Assembly: GCF_037300705.1 (NCBI RefSeq) | Contig: NZ_CP147776.1 | Coordinates: forward strand, 2,170,001-2,234,000 | Length of the DNA: 64,000 nucleotides | DNA from: Massilia sp. W12 | GTDB lineage: Bacteria > Pseudomonadota > Gammaproteobacteria > Burkholderiales > Burkholderiaceae_D | Direction: 5' to 3' | Shown here: piece by piece, positions 19,262-28,003 of the stretch | Numbering within the stretch: position 1 is the first letter of the stretch | How the letters are laid out: the number at the start of each line of letters is the position of its first letter | Notes under the pieces: generated by a model | Database searches by the model: none | What the model was told of the DNA's origin: nothing | The model's input: the letters and a program-made list of their open reading frames with translations, nothing else | Translations under genes and position numbers: made by a program

Positions 19262-19285
19262 AAACGGGGCCGCAGCCCCGTTTTT
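19262..19285 (+). terminator. Terminator after fliE
   Basis: A 9-bp stem AAACGGGGC / GCCCCGTTT with a CGCA tetraloop runs directly into TTTTT at 19281-19285, 12 bases past the fliE stop. The ycgR stop codon on the other strand overlaps its T-run, so the hairpin may act weakly in both directions. Confidence 0.9.
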
Positions 19286-20039
19286 AAGCCAGACCGTTCA
19301 GACGGGCATTGCGTTCCCGTTCAAGTTTGGTGATGAATTTTTGCACCAGTGCGGACATTTGGCGCGACAGATTAACAAATTGACAGCCGATGCGGCGATT
19401 GACTTTGCCATTTAGTAATTTCTGCTCCATCGAACCGCGCACTTCCAGCGTCACCACCACTGTCCCCACATCTTTCAAATCAATGCGGCAGTTTTCATAA
19501 CGCCGGCCTATGGTGTTGTCGAGCACCATTTTTTCATCCGTGATGGCGATGCCGCCGCCGCTGATATCCGTGAGCGGGAAATTTTGCACCCCGCCCAATT
19601 CATCCGGCAACGTGATCACGCAACGCACCGGATTGGTGAGCGGCGTTTCGACCCGGTACAGATCACGCCTTTGCAAGCGGATCAGACTGTCAGGAATCGG
19701 AAACGACAGCGCCGGGCGGCCCGCATATTCAGCCTCATACACGCGGTCGCACCAGAACAGAATACGGATTTTGTCGAGCGTGGTTTCAAAGCCCAGCCTG
19801 CGTGCGGAAATGATGCGTTGATTTTGATCGCGGCTGACTGCGCAATCAATGATGACTTCCTCTTCATCCACGTCCACGTCAAGAATGGAAGTGACTGCGA
19901 CATCGGCTTCGCCATTGATCAGCAATCTCAGCAGCTGGTTTTTCTCACCGATCGATCGTAACAGAGCGATGATTTCGCGCCGGGATTGGATTTGATAGTT
20001 ATGCCAATTCTCGATATCGGATACGTGTTTATCTGGCAT
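19284..20039 (-). CDS. ycgR: Flagellar brake protein YcgR (PilZ, cyclic-di-GMP receptor)
   Basis: This 251-residue protein has an N-terminal YcgR domain and a C-terminal PilZ domain. The c-di-GMP-binding motifs are present: RRDLYRVE (RxxxR, about residues 127-131) and DISGGGIAI (D/NxSxxG). With c-di-GMP bound, YcgR slows or biases the motor by acting at the rotor-stator interface. It lies 34 bp downstream of the FlhB-like gene, probably as the last gene of the fliD-S-T series. This links motility to c-di-GMP within the locus. Confidence 0.93.
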   Translation of the reverse strand: MPDKHVSDIENWHNYQIQSRREIIALLRSIGEKNQLLRLLINGEADVAVTSILDVDVDEEEVIIDCAVSRDQNQRIISARRLGFETTLDKIRILFWCDRVYEAEYAGRPALSFPIPDSLIRLQRRDLYRVETPLTNPVRCVITLPDELGGVQNFPLTDISGGGIAITDEKMVLDNTIGRRYENCRIDLKDVGTVVVTLEVRGSMEQKLLNGKVNRRIGCQFVNLSRQMSALVQKFITKLERERNARLNGLA

Positions 20040-20073
20040 CTGTCAGTGTAGAAAAGTGTAATGGCGCTTTGTC

Positions 20074-20469
20074 TTATGGGCCGGTTTTCTCAGTTTCCGC
20101 CTGACGCGCTTGACGCAAATCTTCAGGCAGATCATCTGGCAGCGCAGGCGGCGCCGCCTCAATATAGCCGGGGGGCATCGCTGTCCCTTTGCTCTTGGCC
20201 TCTTCTATATGATATAGCCAGGCCAACAGTTCTGCAACCGCACGGTATAAGGCTGGTGGAATATGCTGGTCAAGCTCGACTTGCATCAATAAAGCCACCA
20301 ATTCGCGCGACTCATGCACAAACACCCCATGTTCGCGCGCCCGCGCAATGATTTGATCCGCCACCAGACCGCGTCCCTTGGCCACCACTTTAGGCGCGCT
20401 GGCCCCGGCCTGATACGCCAGGGCGGCGGCCGATTTGGGCGGCACGCGCGGCGCATTTTCATCGTTCAT
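20074..20469 (-). CDS. FlhB C-terminal-domain-like protein (EscU/YscU/FlhB family)
   Basis: This 131-residue soluble protein resembles only the cytoplasmic C-terminal domain of FlhB: KSAAALAYQAGASAPKVVAKGRGLVADQIIARAREHGVFVHESRELVALLMQVELDQHIPPALYRAVAELLAWLYHIE. The autocleavage motif NPTH is not seen; the equivalent region reads SAPKVVA. The membrane part is absent. Such short FlhB homologues (FlhX/FhlB-like) sit beside fliK-like genes in many proteobacteria and may substitute for the FlhB C-terminal domain in substrate switching. The role here is inferred. It overlaps the preceding fliK-like gene by 11 bases. Confidence 0.8.
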   Translation of the reverse strand: MNDENAPRVPPKSAAALAYQAGASAPKVVAKGRGLVADQIIARAREHGVFVHESRELVALLMQVELDQHIPPALYRAVAELLAWLYHIEEAKSKGTAMPPGYIEAAPPALPDDLPEDLRQARQAETEKTGP

Positions 20470-21736
20470 GCGTACTCACCGATAAAGAGTCGAGCGGCGA
20501 ACCGGCGGCGCCCAAGGCCTCAGCCAGCGCATCAGCATGCGCGCGCAATAAAGAGGCCACGCCTTCATCACCGGTCTGCACCTGAATATGCACGCGTTGC
20601 CCGAGTAAATGAATGTTGGCGGAAATCTGTCCCAGGCCGGGAAACGCAAAGCGCACCATGCTCTGCCAGCTTTCCAGCGGCGCGCCGCCCTGGCCGCCGG
20701 ATTGCTGCTGGCTGTCTTTGCGCACTTCCCATTCCATTTTTTGCCCCGGCCAGATTTCACCTTGCCAGCGCGCATTCTGTTGCTCAAGGCTGTGCAATTG
20801 CAGATTCACCAATTGCGCAAATTCCAGCCGGTTGGGATCCTGCTGCCCGATTTTGTCCGGGTTTTGCATTTGCGGCTCGGCCATCAAATCGCTCAAGGGG
20901 CGCTTGCCATCCACCCATTGCGCCACATGCGATTCATAAAACAGGCCGCTTTTATTGAGCGTATCGGCCAGGGCGGTGGCGACTTGCTGCGGCGGATTTT
21001 GCGGGTCCGCCACAATCGCACTTTTGCCTTGCAAAGCGCTGGGCGCGCCTTCGCGTTGCGCCGCCATTAAGAGTTGATTGATTAATTTTCCGGCCTGCGA
21101 AAACGAGGCATTGCTGGCGTGACGCGAGGGAGGAGGAGGGGCTTGCATATCCGCCAATAGCGCGCCATCTTTGTCAATCGCGCCTGTGCTGGCGCTTTCT
21201 TCACTGCGGCTGATATCAAATTCGGGGCGGTACATCGAACCGATTTGAGTGAATTTTTGCGCCAGACGGTTATTGGCAAGCGGCGCGCCAAATGCCAGTG
21301 CGGTTTGTTGTTGCGTGCTGTCCGGCGCATCTTCCGCGCTGGCTGGAGGGGATTGCGGCGTAGTGGGGCGCTTGTTTTCGACTTCTTCCTGCACCTCAGT
21401 CGAGAGCGCGACAATGGCGGCGGCGTTTTGCTGATTCGCCTCAGAACCCAGCACAAATGTCGGGCGCGGCTCAATGCTGACTAAGCGCATCGGCAATTTA
21501 TCGCCGGTCTTGGTTTCCGCCGGCAACTGCATGCGCGCGGAAGTCTCGCCAAACTTGACCATATAACTGCCATCGGTCAGGCGCGACATCACTTCGCCCA
21601 CTAACTGCTGCCCCAGCATGCGCTGCAAAGCGCGTTGATAGAGTTCTTCACGTGCATCATTGAGCGCGGTAACCGGGCGCGCAGGATCGACCGGCGCCAG
21701 CTGCCTGAGTCCTACTCCATCGCCGCCGGGCAACAT
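20459..21736 (-). CDS. Second FliK-like hook-length control domain protein
   Basis: About 425 residues. The C-terminal part resembles the Flg_hook domain (QSMVRFAFPGLGQISANIHLLGQRVHIQVQTGDEGVASLLRAHADALAEALGAAG), the middle is low complexity, and an N-terminal segment QLVGEVMSRLTDGSYMVKFGETSARMQLPAETKTGDKLPMRLVSI resembles a small beta domain. The ATG at 21736 has TGAGG 6 bases upstream; a TTG overlapping the fliT stop is the alternative. It is distinct from the main fliK at 11719 and is paired with the FlhB-like gene. The two together probably modulate export specificity. Confidence 0.75.
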   Translation of the reverse strand: MLPGGDGVGLRQLAPVDPARPVTALNDAREELYQRALQRMLGQQLVGEVMSRLTDGSYMVKFGETSARMQLPAETKTGDKLPMRLVSIEPRPTFVLGSEANQQNAAAIVALSTEVQEEVENKRPTTPQSPPASAEDAPDSTQQQTALAFGAPLANNRLAQKFTQIGSMYRPEFDISRSEESASTGAIDKDGALLADMQAPPPPSRHASNASFSQAGKLINQLLMAAQREGAPSALQGKSAIVADPQNPPQQVATALADTLNKSGLFYESHVAQWVDGKRPLSDLMAEPQMQNPDKIGQQDPNRLEFAQLVNLQLHSLEQQNARWQGEIWPGQKMEWEVRKDSQQQSGGQGGAPLESWQSMVRFAFPGLGQISANIHLLGQRVHIQVQTGDEGVASLLRAHADALAEALGAAGSPLDSLSVSTHER

Positions 21737-21744
21737 ATGCGGCC

Positions 21745-22071
21745 TCAACCGGTACGGTAGGCGTTAGTCAGCTTGCGCTCCATCCCGGTATGATTGATCA
21801 GGGAGGCCAGTTTGGCCATCCAGGGTTCGGTCAGATTCCGGATTTCGCGGTCATCCGCCAGTATTTTGTGAATGATCTGCACTTTGCGCGCACGCAAGGG
21901 GCCGCTCAAAGGCTCCGGCGGCTCGCCATTGCGCAAAGTCTGCACATGCGTGCTGCAGAGTTCTTCAAGTTGCGTCAATCTGTCCCATTCGCCGGCGCGC
22001 GCCGCCGCCAGCATCTTGCCGGTGATGTCCGACACCAATTCATATAAAGTAATGATTTCTTGGCTGTTCAT
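21745..22071 (-). CDS. fliT: Flagellar export chaperone FliT
   Basis: This 108-residue helical protein (MNSQEIITLYELVSDITGKMLAAARAGEWDRLTQLEELCSTHV, then KILADDREIRNLTEPWMAKLASLI) matches FliT in size, composition and position after fliS. FliT is the chaperone of the filament cap FliD. A GTG at 22080 that overlaps the fliS stop is an alternative start giving 111 residues. Confidence 0.85.
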   Translation of the reverse strand: MNSQEIITLYELVSDITGKMLAAARAGEWDRLTQLEELCSTHVQTLRNGEPPEPLSGPLRARKVQIIHKILADDREIRNLTEPWMAKLASLINHTGMERKLTNAYRTG

Positions 22072-22076
22072 GCTTA

Positions 22077-22556
22077 TCACGCGCTCGCATAAGGGTTGGA
22101 CCGTTGCTTGACGCCATCATACGGGGATGTCGCCACTTTAGCAGGTTCAGGCAGTTTTGCGTTGACTGAATCGCCGATTTGATCCCAGGCGGTTTTTAAC
22201 TCAGTCAACAGACGATGCACTTCTTCCAGGATTTCCGGCTGATTGCGCAAATTCGCCAGCAGTAAGCGATTGCCCATGTATTCATACAGCGAGTCCAGAC
22301 TCTGGGCAATCTCCTGGCCGGCTTTTTTGTCCAGCGAGGCGCGCAAACCGCTCTCGATAATCATCACCGCTTTGGAGATGGCTTGCCCTTTGGCGGGTAT
22401 ATTGCCGGCTTTCATATGCGCAATCGCCTGTGCGATTGCCACCATCGCCCCTTCATACAGCATGATCACGAGGCGATGCGGCGTGGCTGCCGCCACCCCC
22501 GTCTCTATGCCGATATTGGCGTATGCGTTGGCGCCTTGTTGTGCTGATCCGAACAT
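22077..22556 (-). CDS. fliS: Flagellin export chaperone FliS
   Basis: This 159-residue protein has the FliS fold signature: NAYANIGIETGVAAATPHRLVIMLYEGAMVAIAQAIAHM, then KAVMIIESGLRASLD, SLYEYMGNRLLLANLRNQPEILEEV and LKTAWDQI. FliS binds the C-terminus of flagellin in the cytoplasm and prevents early polymerisation. It is somewhat longer than usual because of a 30-residue C-terminal tail. It lies 29 bp downstream of fliD. Confidence 0.95.
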   Translation of the reverse strand: MFGSAQQGANAYANIGIETGVAAATPHRLVIMLYEGAMVAIAQAIAHMKAGNIPAKGQAISKAVMIIESGLRASLDKKAGQEIAQSLDSLYEYMGNRLLLANLRNQPEILEEVHRLLTELKTAWDQIGDSVNAKLPEPAKVATSPYDGVKQRSNPYASA

Positions 22557-22585
22557 CAGGCTTTCTCCCCAAAAAATAGCATCGC

Positions 22586-25258
22586 TTACTTGGTGTTGTT
22601 GGCAAGCGAAGCCAATTGCTGTTGCAAGTACTGACTGGTTGAATTCATACGGCTTAAAGTCACATCAAGCGCGGTGAATTGTTTGCGATAACGTTTTTCC
22701 GCATCACTCAAACGGTCATTTAAACGATCACGGGTTTTCTCCAGATCGGTGACGCTGGCTTTCAAACCGTCCGAGCCGTTGGCGATCAAACCTTTGTTGC
22801 CAAGATAACTGCTGGCCAGGGTATTGAGCTGGAACGCATAGCCTTGGGAGAAACTGATTGTGCCGCGCGCCCCGGTATTGCCGCCTGTGACTTCAATCTT
22901 CAAACCTTCTGCATCGGCCCCGACGCCGCCGGTCAAAAACTGACCCGAGCCGGTGGCGGCCACGCCGCCGATCGAACCAGCCACATCCGCGCCATCCGTG
23001 CTGGTGCTGCTGCCCAGCACTTCTTCGACCGTGCTGCCGGTCAGATTGGCGATGCTGATATTCGATACAGAACCGTACTTGCCCGACTTGATTTCCATCA
23101 AGCCGTCATCATTGATGCTGGCGCTGACTGATGCGCCGGAACTGCTGAAATTGCTCGCGCCATTGATTGCCGACTGCAGCAGCGAGGCCAAATCGCTTGC
23201 GCTGTATGTGCCAGCCGGAATCGCGACGCTGGCGATGGTGCTGGAACTTGAGGGCGATGTGCCGTTCAATGTCACGCTCCAGGCGGTGCCGCTGGCGATG
23301 GTGATGGATTCGCTGCGTAAATCCCGGCTGCCTTGCAGCTTGCCTTGCGTGGCCAGCGAAGTGATATCGACCGCATACGTGCCGGCCTTGGTTTTACCGC
23401 TCGAACTGGTGTAAGAAACCAGGCTGTCGCTGGCGTCGCCGATTGCCGCAAACAAGCCGATGATGTCTTCATAATTGCTGCTCATGGCTGAGCTGAGCTT
23501 GGCCGAATCCAGGGACAGGCTGCCATCTTTTTGGAAGGCGATGCCGATTTGCGACAGATTCGACAAACTCCCGCTCAAACCCGGAATTGCGGTCGATAAC
23601 TGCTTTTTGACCTGGGTCTGAATTAACTGCGCAGTCGAGTCGCCCAGCAGCGGGCCGGCTTTCTTGGTCGCCGGATCATAGGAAATCAGGCTTTTAACCG
23701 TGGTGTTGAACTCGTTATACGCTTTGACAAAGGCTTGCACCCCGCTTTTTACGCCGCCGGTATCGCGCGCCACGGTCAAATTGGAAGTCCCGGTCTTGCT
23801 CACCGTCAGACTGACCCCCTGAATCGCATCCGTCACGGTATTGCTGTTGCTGCTGACCTCAATGCCGTTGACTGTCAACTTCGTGCTTTGCGCGGCGGAA
23901 ATTTGATTCAATTTTTGCGTGCCGCCCGCGTCATAACTGAGCAAATCAGAAATTGTGGCGTCCGGGCTGCTGCCGCCAACATCGATTTTCAAGGTGGAAC
24001 TGGCCCCGCTCTTGGTCGAGGAAATCACCAGATGATAGGGATTGCTGCCGGAACCATCCGAAATAATCGAAGCAGAAACACCGATATTGGCCTTGTTGAT
24101 GGCGTCGCGGATACCCTGCAGTGAATTATTGCTTGAATCAATCGTCACCGTGCCAATGCTTTGATTCGCGTCGGCGGCAAAGCTGCTGCCGATATAGCTG
24201 CCGGCGGCGCCCGCGACCAGACCCGCCAGCGTGGCGTCATTGCCGGCCACCGTGATCGGCGTGGCGCTGCTGGACGCCAGCGTCACGCTGGCGGTGGTGG
24301 TGACTGTGGAGCCGCTGTTGGCGCTGCCGCTGTTGCCGATGCCGCCGGTGACTGTGCCCGAGATTGTTTCCGCCACCGTCAGATTTGCGCCCTCGGCGCT
24401 GAAAAATTGCAAGCTGCCGTCAGCGGCGTTGCCGCTGAAAGTGATATTCGCCGCCGCCAGCGCATTCGTGACGGCATTTGTGCCCGCCAGGGTGGCGTCC
24501 AGGCTGGCCGCTGTGACGCCGCTGCCGGCGCCCACGCCGCTGGCCTGGCTGGCGATTTCCACCCCGCCCACGCTCAGACTGTAAGTGCCGCTGCCGCTGG
24601 TGTCGATATCGCCGAATGTACTGGCCCCGCTGTTTCCAAACAGCGTCGCGCTGGTGGCGGTGGTGGAGGCGGTGGCGGTTACTCCGCTGGTGCTGGATTT
24701 TGCGTTAATCGCCGCCGCCAGCGCTTTCGCGCTCTTGGTGTTGCTGTCAGTACTGATGGCCACGCCGTTCAAACTCAAAGAACCGTCGGCAATGCCATTG
24801 CTGGCCACCGTGGCTGACAGATTGCTGCCAGCAATGCCAAACACACCGCCGGAAACTGTGCCGAAGCGGAAGGTGAGGGTGGTGCTGCCGCCGCCGCCAA
24901 TCGCCGCTGTTGTGCTGGCTTTGCCGGCGGTGGCCAGGGCTTGCGACTGCGCCATTTGTTTGACATTGATGGCGTAAGAGCCGGCCACTGCTTTACTGGT
25001 CGCGCTCGCGCTCAACACCGCGCTGTCGCTGGCGTTGGCGGAGACCGATTGATAGGTCGCCTGATTTGATAAACTGCTCAAGGAAGATTGCAGGCTGGTG
25101 ACGGCGCCGTTCAAGCTGCCAAGGGCGCTGATCTTGCCCTGCAAGGCGGTTTCCTTGGCATCGAGCTCTTTGAGGGGCTGAGCCTCGACCGCCATCAGCT
25201 TGGAAATCAAGCCGTTGATGTCGAGGCCGGAGCCAATGCCGGGGGAAGAAATGCCCAC
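22586..25258 (-). CDS. fliD: Flagellar filament cap FliD, unusually long
   Basis: This 890-residue protein has both FliD ends intact: GIGSGLDINGLISKLMAVEAQPLKELDAKE at the start, and a helical C-terminus (KASVTDLEKTRDRLNDRLSDAEKRYRKQFTALDVTLSRMNSTSQYLQQQLASL). Typical FliD is about 450-670 residues. The extra length is Ala/Ser/Thr/Gly-rich, with flagellin-IN-like pieces (SLSLNGVAISTDSNTKSAKALAAAINAKSS; SVGGVEI) around residues 130-340, and a second insertion around 600-780. Translation starts at GTG 25258, with AGGAG 6 bases upstream. A FliA-type promoter precedes it. Confidence 0.93.
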   Translation of the reverse strand: MGISSPGIGSGLDINGLISKLMAVEAQPLKELDAKETALQGKISALGSLNGAVTSLQSSLSSLSNQATYQSVSANASDSAVLSASATSKAVAGSYAINVKQMAQSQALATAGKASTTAAIGGGGSTTLTFRFGTVSGGVFGIAGSNLSATVASNGIADGSLSLNGVAISTDSNTKSAKALAAAINAKSSTSGVTATASTTATSATLFGNSGASTFGDIDTSGSGTYSLSVGGVEIASQASGVGAGSGVTAASLDATLAGTNAVTNALAAANITFSGNAADGSLQFFSAEGANLTVAETISGTVTGGIGNSGSANSGSTVTTTASVTLASSSATPITVAGNDATLAGLVAGAAGSYIGSSFAADANQSIGTVTIDSSNNSLQGIRDAINKANIGVSASIISDGSGSNPYHLVISSTKSGASSTLKIDVGGSSPDATISDLLSYDAGGTQKLNQISAAQSTKLTVNGIEVSSNSNTVTDAIQGVSLTVSKTGTSNLTVARDTGGVKSGVQAFVKAYNEFNTTVKSLISYDPATKKAGPLLGDSTAQLIQTQVKKQLSTAIPGLSGSLSNLSQIGIAFQKDGSLSLDSAKLSSAMSSNYEDIIGLFAAIGDASDSLVSYTSSSGKTKAGTYAVDITSLATQGKLQGSRDLRSESITIASGTAWSVTLNGTSPSSSSTIASVAIPAGTYSASDLASLLQSAINGASNFSSSGASVSASINDDGLMEIKSGKYGSVSNISIANLTGSTVEEVLGSSTSTDGADVAGSIGGVAATGSGQFLTGGVGADAEGLKIEVTGGNTGARGTISFSQGYAFQLNTLASSYLGNKGLIANGSDGLKASVTDLEKTRDRLNDRLSDAEKRYRKQFTALDVTLSRMNSTSQYLQQQLASLANNTK

Positions 25259-25295
25259 TTCAATCTCCTGTTTCAGAATGCTTCATTATTGTGGA

Positions 25296-25322
25296 TTATC
25301 GGCATTGGCAAACCTGACTTTA
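25296..25322 (-). promoter_or_regulatory. FliA (sigma-28) promoter of fliD
   Basis: On the minus strand it reads TAAAGTCA, 11 bases, GCCGATAA, against the consensus TAAAGTTT-N11-GCCGATAA. The -10 is perfect, the -35 differs at two bases and the spacing is exact. It ends 37 bases upstream of the GTG start. Confidence 0.88.
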
Positions 25323-25529
25323 GAGGGGAGAAAGCCTGCTTTTTCCTTTTCTTGACTGCTTTTTGCGTTATAGACGATTTATTGTGCAAAAGACAGAGTC
25401 AGGCCTCCGCCTGAGCGCTAAATGTGGAAAAAAGAGGTGAAAAGAGGAAAATCGGGCGTAAAGAAGCGCCTCTGCAGGCGCAAAGCATGCAGTCAAGGCG
25501 TTTGCCAACGCGAGCGCGTCAGGCGGAGT

Positions 25530-25946
25530 TCAGGCTTTTTGCTTAATCAATAAACCATGCACATTGTCCAAAGCCTTGGCGATTTCCAGTGCTTCATCAG
25601 AAGGAATCTGGCGTAATATTTCCTTGGTCTTGCGGTCCACCACCTTGATCACGGTGATGTTGGTGTCATCGTCAATTTTAAATTCAATATCCTGAGCCAG
25701 CGACTGCAACTGCTTATTGATATTTTTGACAGCCTCGTTCAACTTTTCCGGCGCAATCGCCGACTTGTTTTTTTCTACCGCCTTGTTGCTGTCAGCCGGG
25801 GTGGCGGCGTATTTTTCTTCCACCGCATTCGACGCATTGCTGGCAGCAGGCTGGGTTGTGGCCTGCGGCGGAGCGCCAGCGCGCTCATTGCGTTCGGCAT
25901 ACACCTGCCTCGGCTGAGCATTTGCGCCTATCGATTGGATATTCAT
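25530..25946 (-). CDS. flaG: FlaG family protein
   Basis: This 138-residue protein has a low-complexity N-terminal half and the conserved FlaG C-terminal domain: LNEAVKNINKQLQSLAQDIEFKIDDDTNITVIKVVDRKTKEILRQIPSDEALEIAKALD. FlaG proteins affect filament length or are co-expressed with flagellin in polar flagellar systems. AAGGA lies 9-10 bases before the ATG. It follows fliC at 131 bp and precedes fliD, the usual fliC-flaG-fliD order. The 271 bp between flaG and fliD hold the fliD promoter. Confidence 0.93.
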   Translation of the reverse strand: MNIQSIGANAQPRQVYAERNERAGAPPQATTQPAASNASNAVEEKYAATPADSNKAVEKNKSAIAPEKLNEAVKNINKQLQSLAQDIEFKIDDDTNITVIKVVDRKTKEILRQIPSDEALEIAKALDNVHGLLIKQKA

Positions 25947-25963
25947 GATCTACATCCTTCGCG

Positions 25964-25990
25964 AAAATTCCCCGGACGGAACCAGTCCGG
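25964..25990 (-). terminator. Possible attenuating hairpin between fliC and flaG
   Basis: A 6-bp stem CCGGAC / GTCCGG with a 7-nt loop is followed on the minus strand by GGAATTTTC. The T-run is short and offset from the stem. It may reduce read-through from the abundant fliC message into flaG; the evidence is weak. Confidence 0.35.
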
Positions 25991-26077
25991 CCAGGGAACC
26001 CTTCAACTTGAGTAATCCGCGTCTTTCGACGTTTATCCGGCGCCGCCGCCCAAGGCCGCGCCGCCGGTTTGCGCCGA

Positions 26078-27535
26078 TTAACCGCGCAACAGCGACAATA
26101 CGCCGTTGGGCAGAGAGTTGGCCTGCGCCAACATCGCTGTACCGGCCTGCTGCAGGATCTGGCCACGGGTCAGTTTTGCTGTTTCCGAGGCGAAGTCAGT
26201 ATCCTGAATCCGGCTGCGCGATGCAGACAGGTTTTCAGACGTGGTTTGCACACTCACAACCGCGCTTTCAAAACGTGATTGCAATGCGCCGTAGGTAGCG
26301 CGCTGGCCATTCACTGCCGCCAAACCGGAGTCCACAATCTTCAGTGCGGCTTGAGCGCCGGACACGGTTGAGACGTCAACCGTCGAGATCGTGTTGAGGG
26401 TGGCGGAAGCGCCGGTGAAGTCAGTTGCAGTAATCGTGCCGCCCACAGCAAAACCCTTGTCAGAATTCAAACGCACGTAACCGATCGAGGTGGTGGAGTT
26501 GGTCGCGCCGCCGGCCACGGTGTAAGCCGCGCCCTGATTCGTGCCATCCGCCGCCAGGTTTTGATTGTCAAACGAAGCGGTTGCGTTCGTGCTGTTATTC
26601 TGAATCGAGATGTTATTGCCGGTGGAGTTGGTCAGGATGATGCCGTTGCTGGCGTCATTGATCTTGGCCGACACGCCGGTTTTGGAAGAAGCGTCATTGA
26701 TCGCCGACACTGCAGCAGCCAGACCGCCGCTGGTGTTGGAGGTCACAGCAAAGGACACGTTGGCCGCAGTTGCGTTGTCCGAGGTGATCGCCAGAGAATA
26801 AGATTCACCTGCGGTGAAGCTCAACTGGGTTTTGGTTTCGGCGTCCGCTGTCACACCGGTCACTGCTGCATAGCCGTTTACAGTGGCGGCCACTGTTTTT
26901 GCAGTGTCCGAGGCTGTTACCGTCACAGACTGGGTGGACAAACCTTGAATGTCGAACGTGCCGGCAGTGTAAGCCACTGCAGCAGTATCGCCAGCCGCCA
27001 CGCCATTGGTGCGGTATTCATTATTGCCGTAGTTATTGGTGCGGAAGTTGGCGGTGGTGGCGGTAATGGTCTGGCCGGCATTCGCGCCGACTTGGAACTG
27101 CGCCGAACCAAAGCTGCCGTCGAGCAATTTGAGGCCGTTGAATTCCGAAGTTTGCGCAATACGGTCGGCTTCGTTCAAGAGCTGACCGACTTCAGCCTGG
27201 ATCGCTTTACGGTCGCCGGCTGAGTTCGTCGCATTCGCGGATTGCACCGCCAGTTCGCGCACACGCTGCAGAATGTCGCCGGTGGATTGCAACGAGCCTT
27301 CAGCAGTTTGCAGCAGCGAGATACCGTCGTTGGAATTGCGCTTGGCCTGATCCAGACCGCGGATTTGCGACGTGAAGCGTTCGGAAATCGCCAAGCCTGC
27401 AGCGTCGTCTTTTGCACTGTTAATACGCAAACCGGAAGACAGCCGTTGCAAAGAAGTGGACAGGGCCGATTGCGAGGTGTTGAGGTTGCGTTGTGCATTC
27501 AACGACGAGATATTGGTATTAATTACTGCAACCAT
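26078..27535 (-). CDS. fliC: Flagellin FliC
   Basis: This is a 485-residue filament subunit. The N-terminal D0/D1 region is canonical (INTNISSLNAQRNLNTSQSAL, LSSGLRINSAKDDAAGLAIS, RGLDQAKRNSNDGISLLQTAEG), and so is the C-terminus (FESAVVSVQTTSENLSASRSRIQDTDFASETAKLTRGQILQQAGTAMLAQANSLPNGVLSLLRG). The middle 170-400 is variable, Ala/Ser/Thr/Asn-rich and a candidate region for O-glycosylation. AAAGGAGAAATACC precedes the ATG. It is transcribed from the FliA-type promoter at 27722-27748 with a leader of about 180 nt. Confidence 0.97.
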   Translation of the reverse strand: MVAVINTNISSLNAQRNLNTSQSALSTSLQRLSSGLRINSAKDDAAGLAISERFTSQIRGLDQAKRNSNDGISLLQTAEGSLQSTGDILQRVRELAVQSANATNSAGDRKAIQAEVGQLLNEADRIAQTSEFNGLKLLDGSFGSAQFQVGANAGQTITATTANFRTNNYGNNEYRTNGVAAGDTAAVAYTAGTFDIQGLSTQSVTVTASDTAKTVAATVNGYAAVTGVTADAETKTQLSFTAGESYSLAITSDNATAANVSFAVTSNTSGGLAAAVSAINDASSKTGVSAKINDASNGIILTNSTGNNISIQNNSTNATASFDNQNLAADGTNQGAAYTVAGGATNSTTSIGYVRLNSDKGFAVGGTITATDFTGASATLNTISTVDVSTVSGAQAALKIVDSGLAAVNGQRATYGALQSRFESAVVSVQTTSENLSASRSRIQDTDFASETAKLTRGQILQQAGTAMLAQANSLPNGVLSLLRG

Positions 27536-27721
27536 GGTATTTCTCCTTTGATTGTCTTGCTATTGGCCTGCAGGCCAGCTTCGACCTTGGTCTGCCTCTG
27601 GCGCTTCGAGGCACTTAAACCGCAGTTGTACCGGGTATCGGATCGTCTTGTGAAAAATTGATAGCCGCCAGCAAAGAAAATTTTTTTATTCCGCTCTCAA
27701 GTCCTGCGCCTGATGCACGCT

Positions 27722-27748
27722 TAGACGGCGCATCCTGGCAAAACTTTA
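27722..27748 (-). promoter_or_regulatory. FliA (sigma-28) promoter of fliC
   Basis: On the minus strand it reads TAAAGTTT, 11 bases, GCCGTCTA. The -35 matches the consensus perfectly, the -10 matches GCCG then diverges (consensus GCCGATAA), and the spacing is exact. It implies a leader of about 180 nt before the fliC ATG. Confidence 0.85.
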
Positions 27749-27909
27749 GGGTTAAAAAAAGAAAAAAATGCGCGAAGGAGAGCGTTTTTTTTCGTTTTTT
27801 TTCTTCCTATTTATTAAATGCCTGCTAGCATTGTTTCCGTGAGGAAATTTTTATTCACGCCGCACAGCCTTTATCGGCACGCCAACAGTGGGAGTTGATG
27901 TGCCGGGAG

Positions 27910-27929
27910 TTGTGGAAATTTATCCACAA
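27910..27929. promoter_or_regulatory. 20-bp palindrome containing a DnaA-box sequence
   Basis: TTGTGGAAATTTATCCACAA has perfect 7-bp arms around an AT-only 6-nt centre, an operator-like shape. The right half contains TTATCCACA (27920-27928), identical to the DnaA box consensus, but it is a single copy. It stands between the fliC promoter and the right-pointing FliA-like promoter. Confidence 0.35.
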
Positions 27930-28003
27930 AGAAACGTGTCCCGGAATGCGGAAATAATTGTTAACAAGTGAGATTTTCATGCAAAACAATTTGCACTCCG
28001 GCC

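Noticed and set aside
27871-27878. Perfect FliA -10 sequence GCCGATAA on the minus strand upstream of fliC
   Set aside because: The bases at the -35 distance (CAACTCCC) do not resemble TAAAGTTT. The site at 27722-27748 is better and nearer to fliC.
27920-27928. DnaA box TTATCCACA as a sign of a replication origin
   Set aside because: It is a single box with no cluster, no dnaA or dnaN genes and no AT-rich unwinding element with repeats. One match in 64 kb is expected by chance about half the time.
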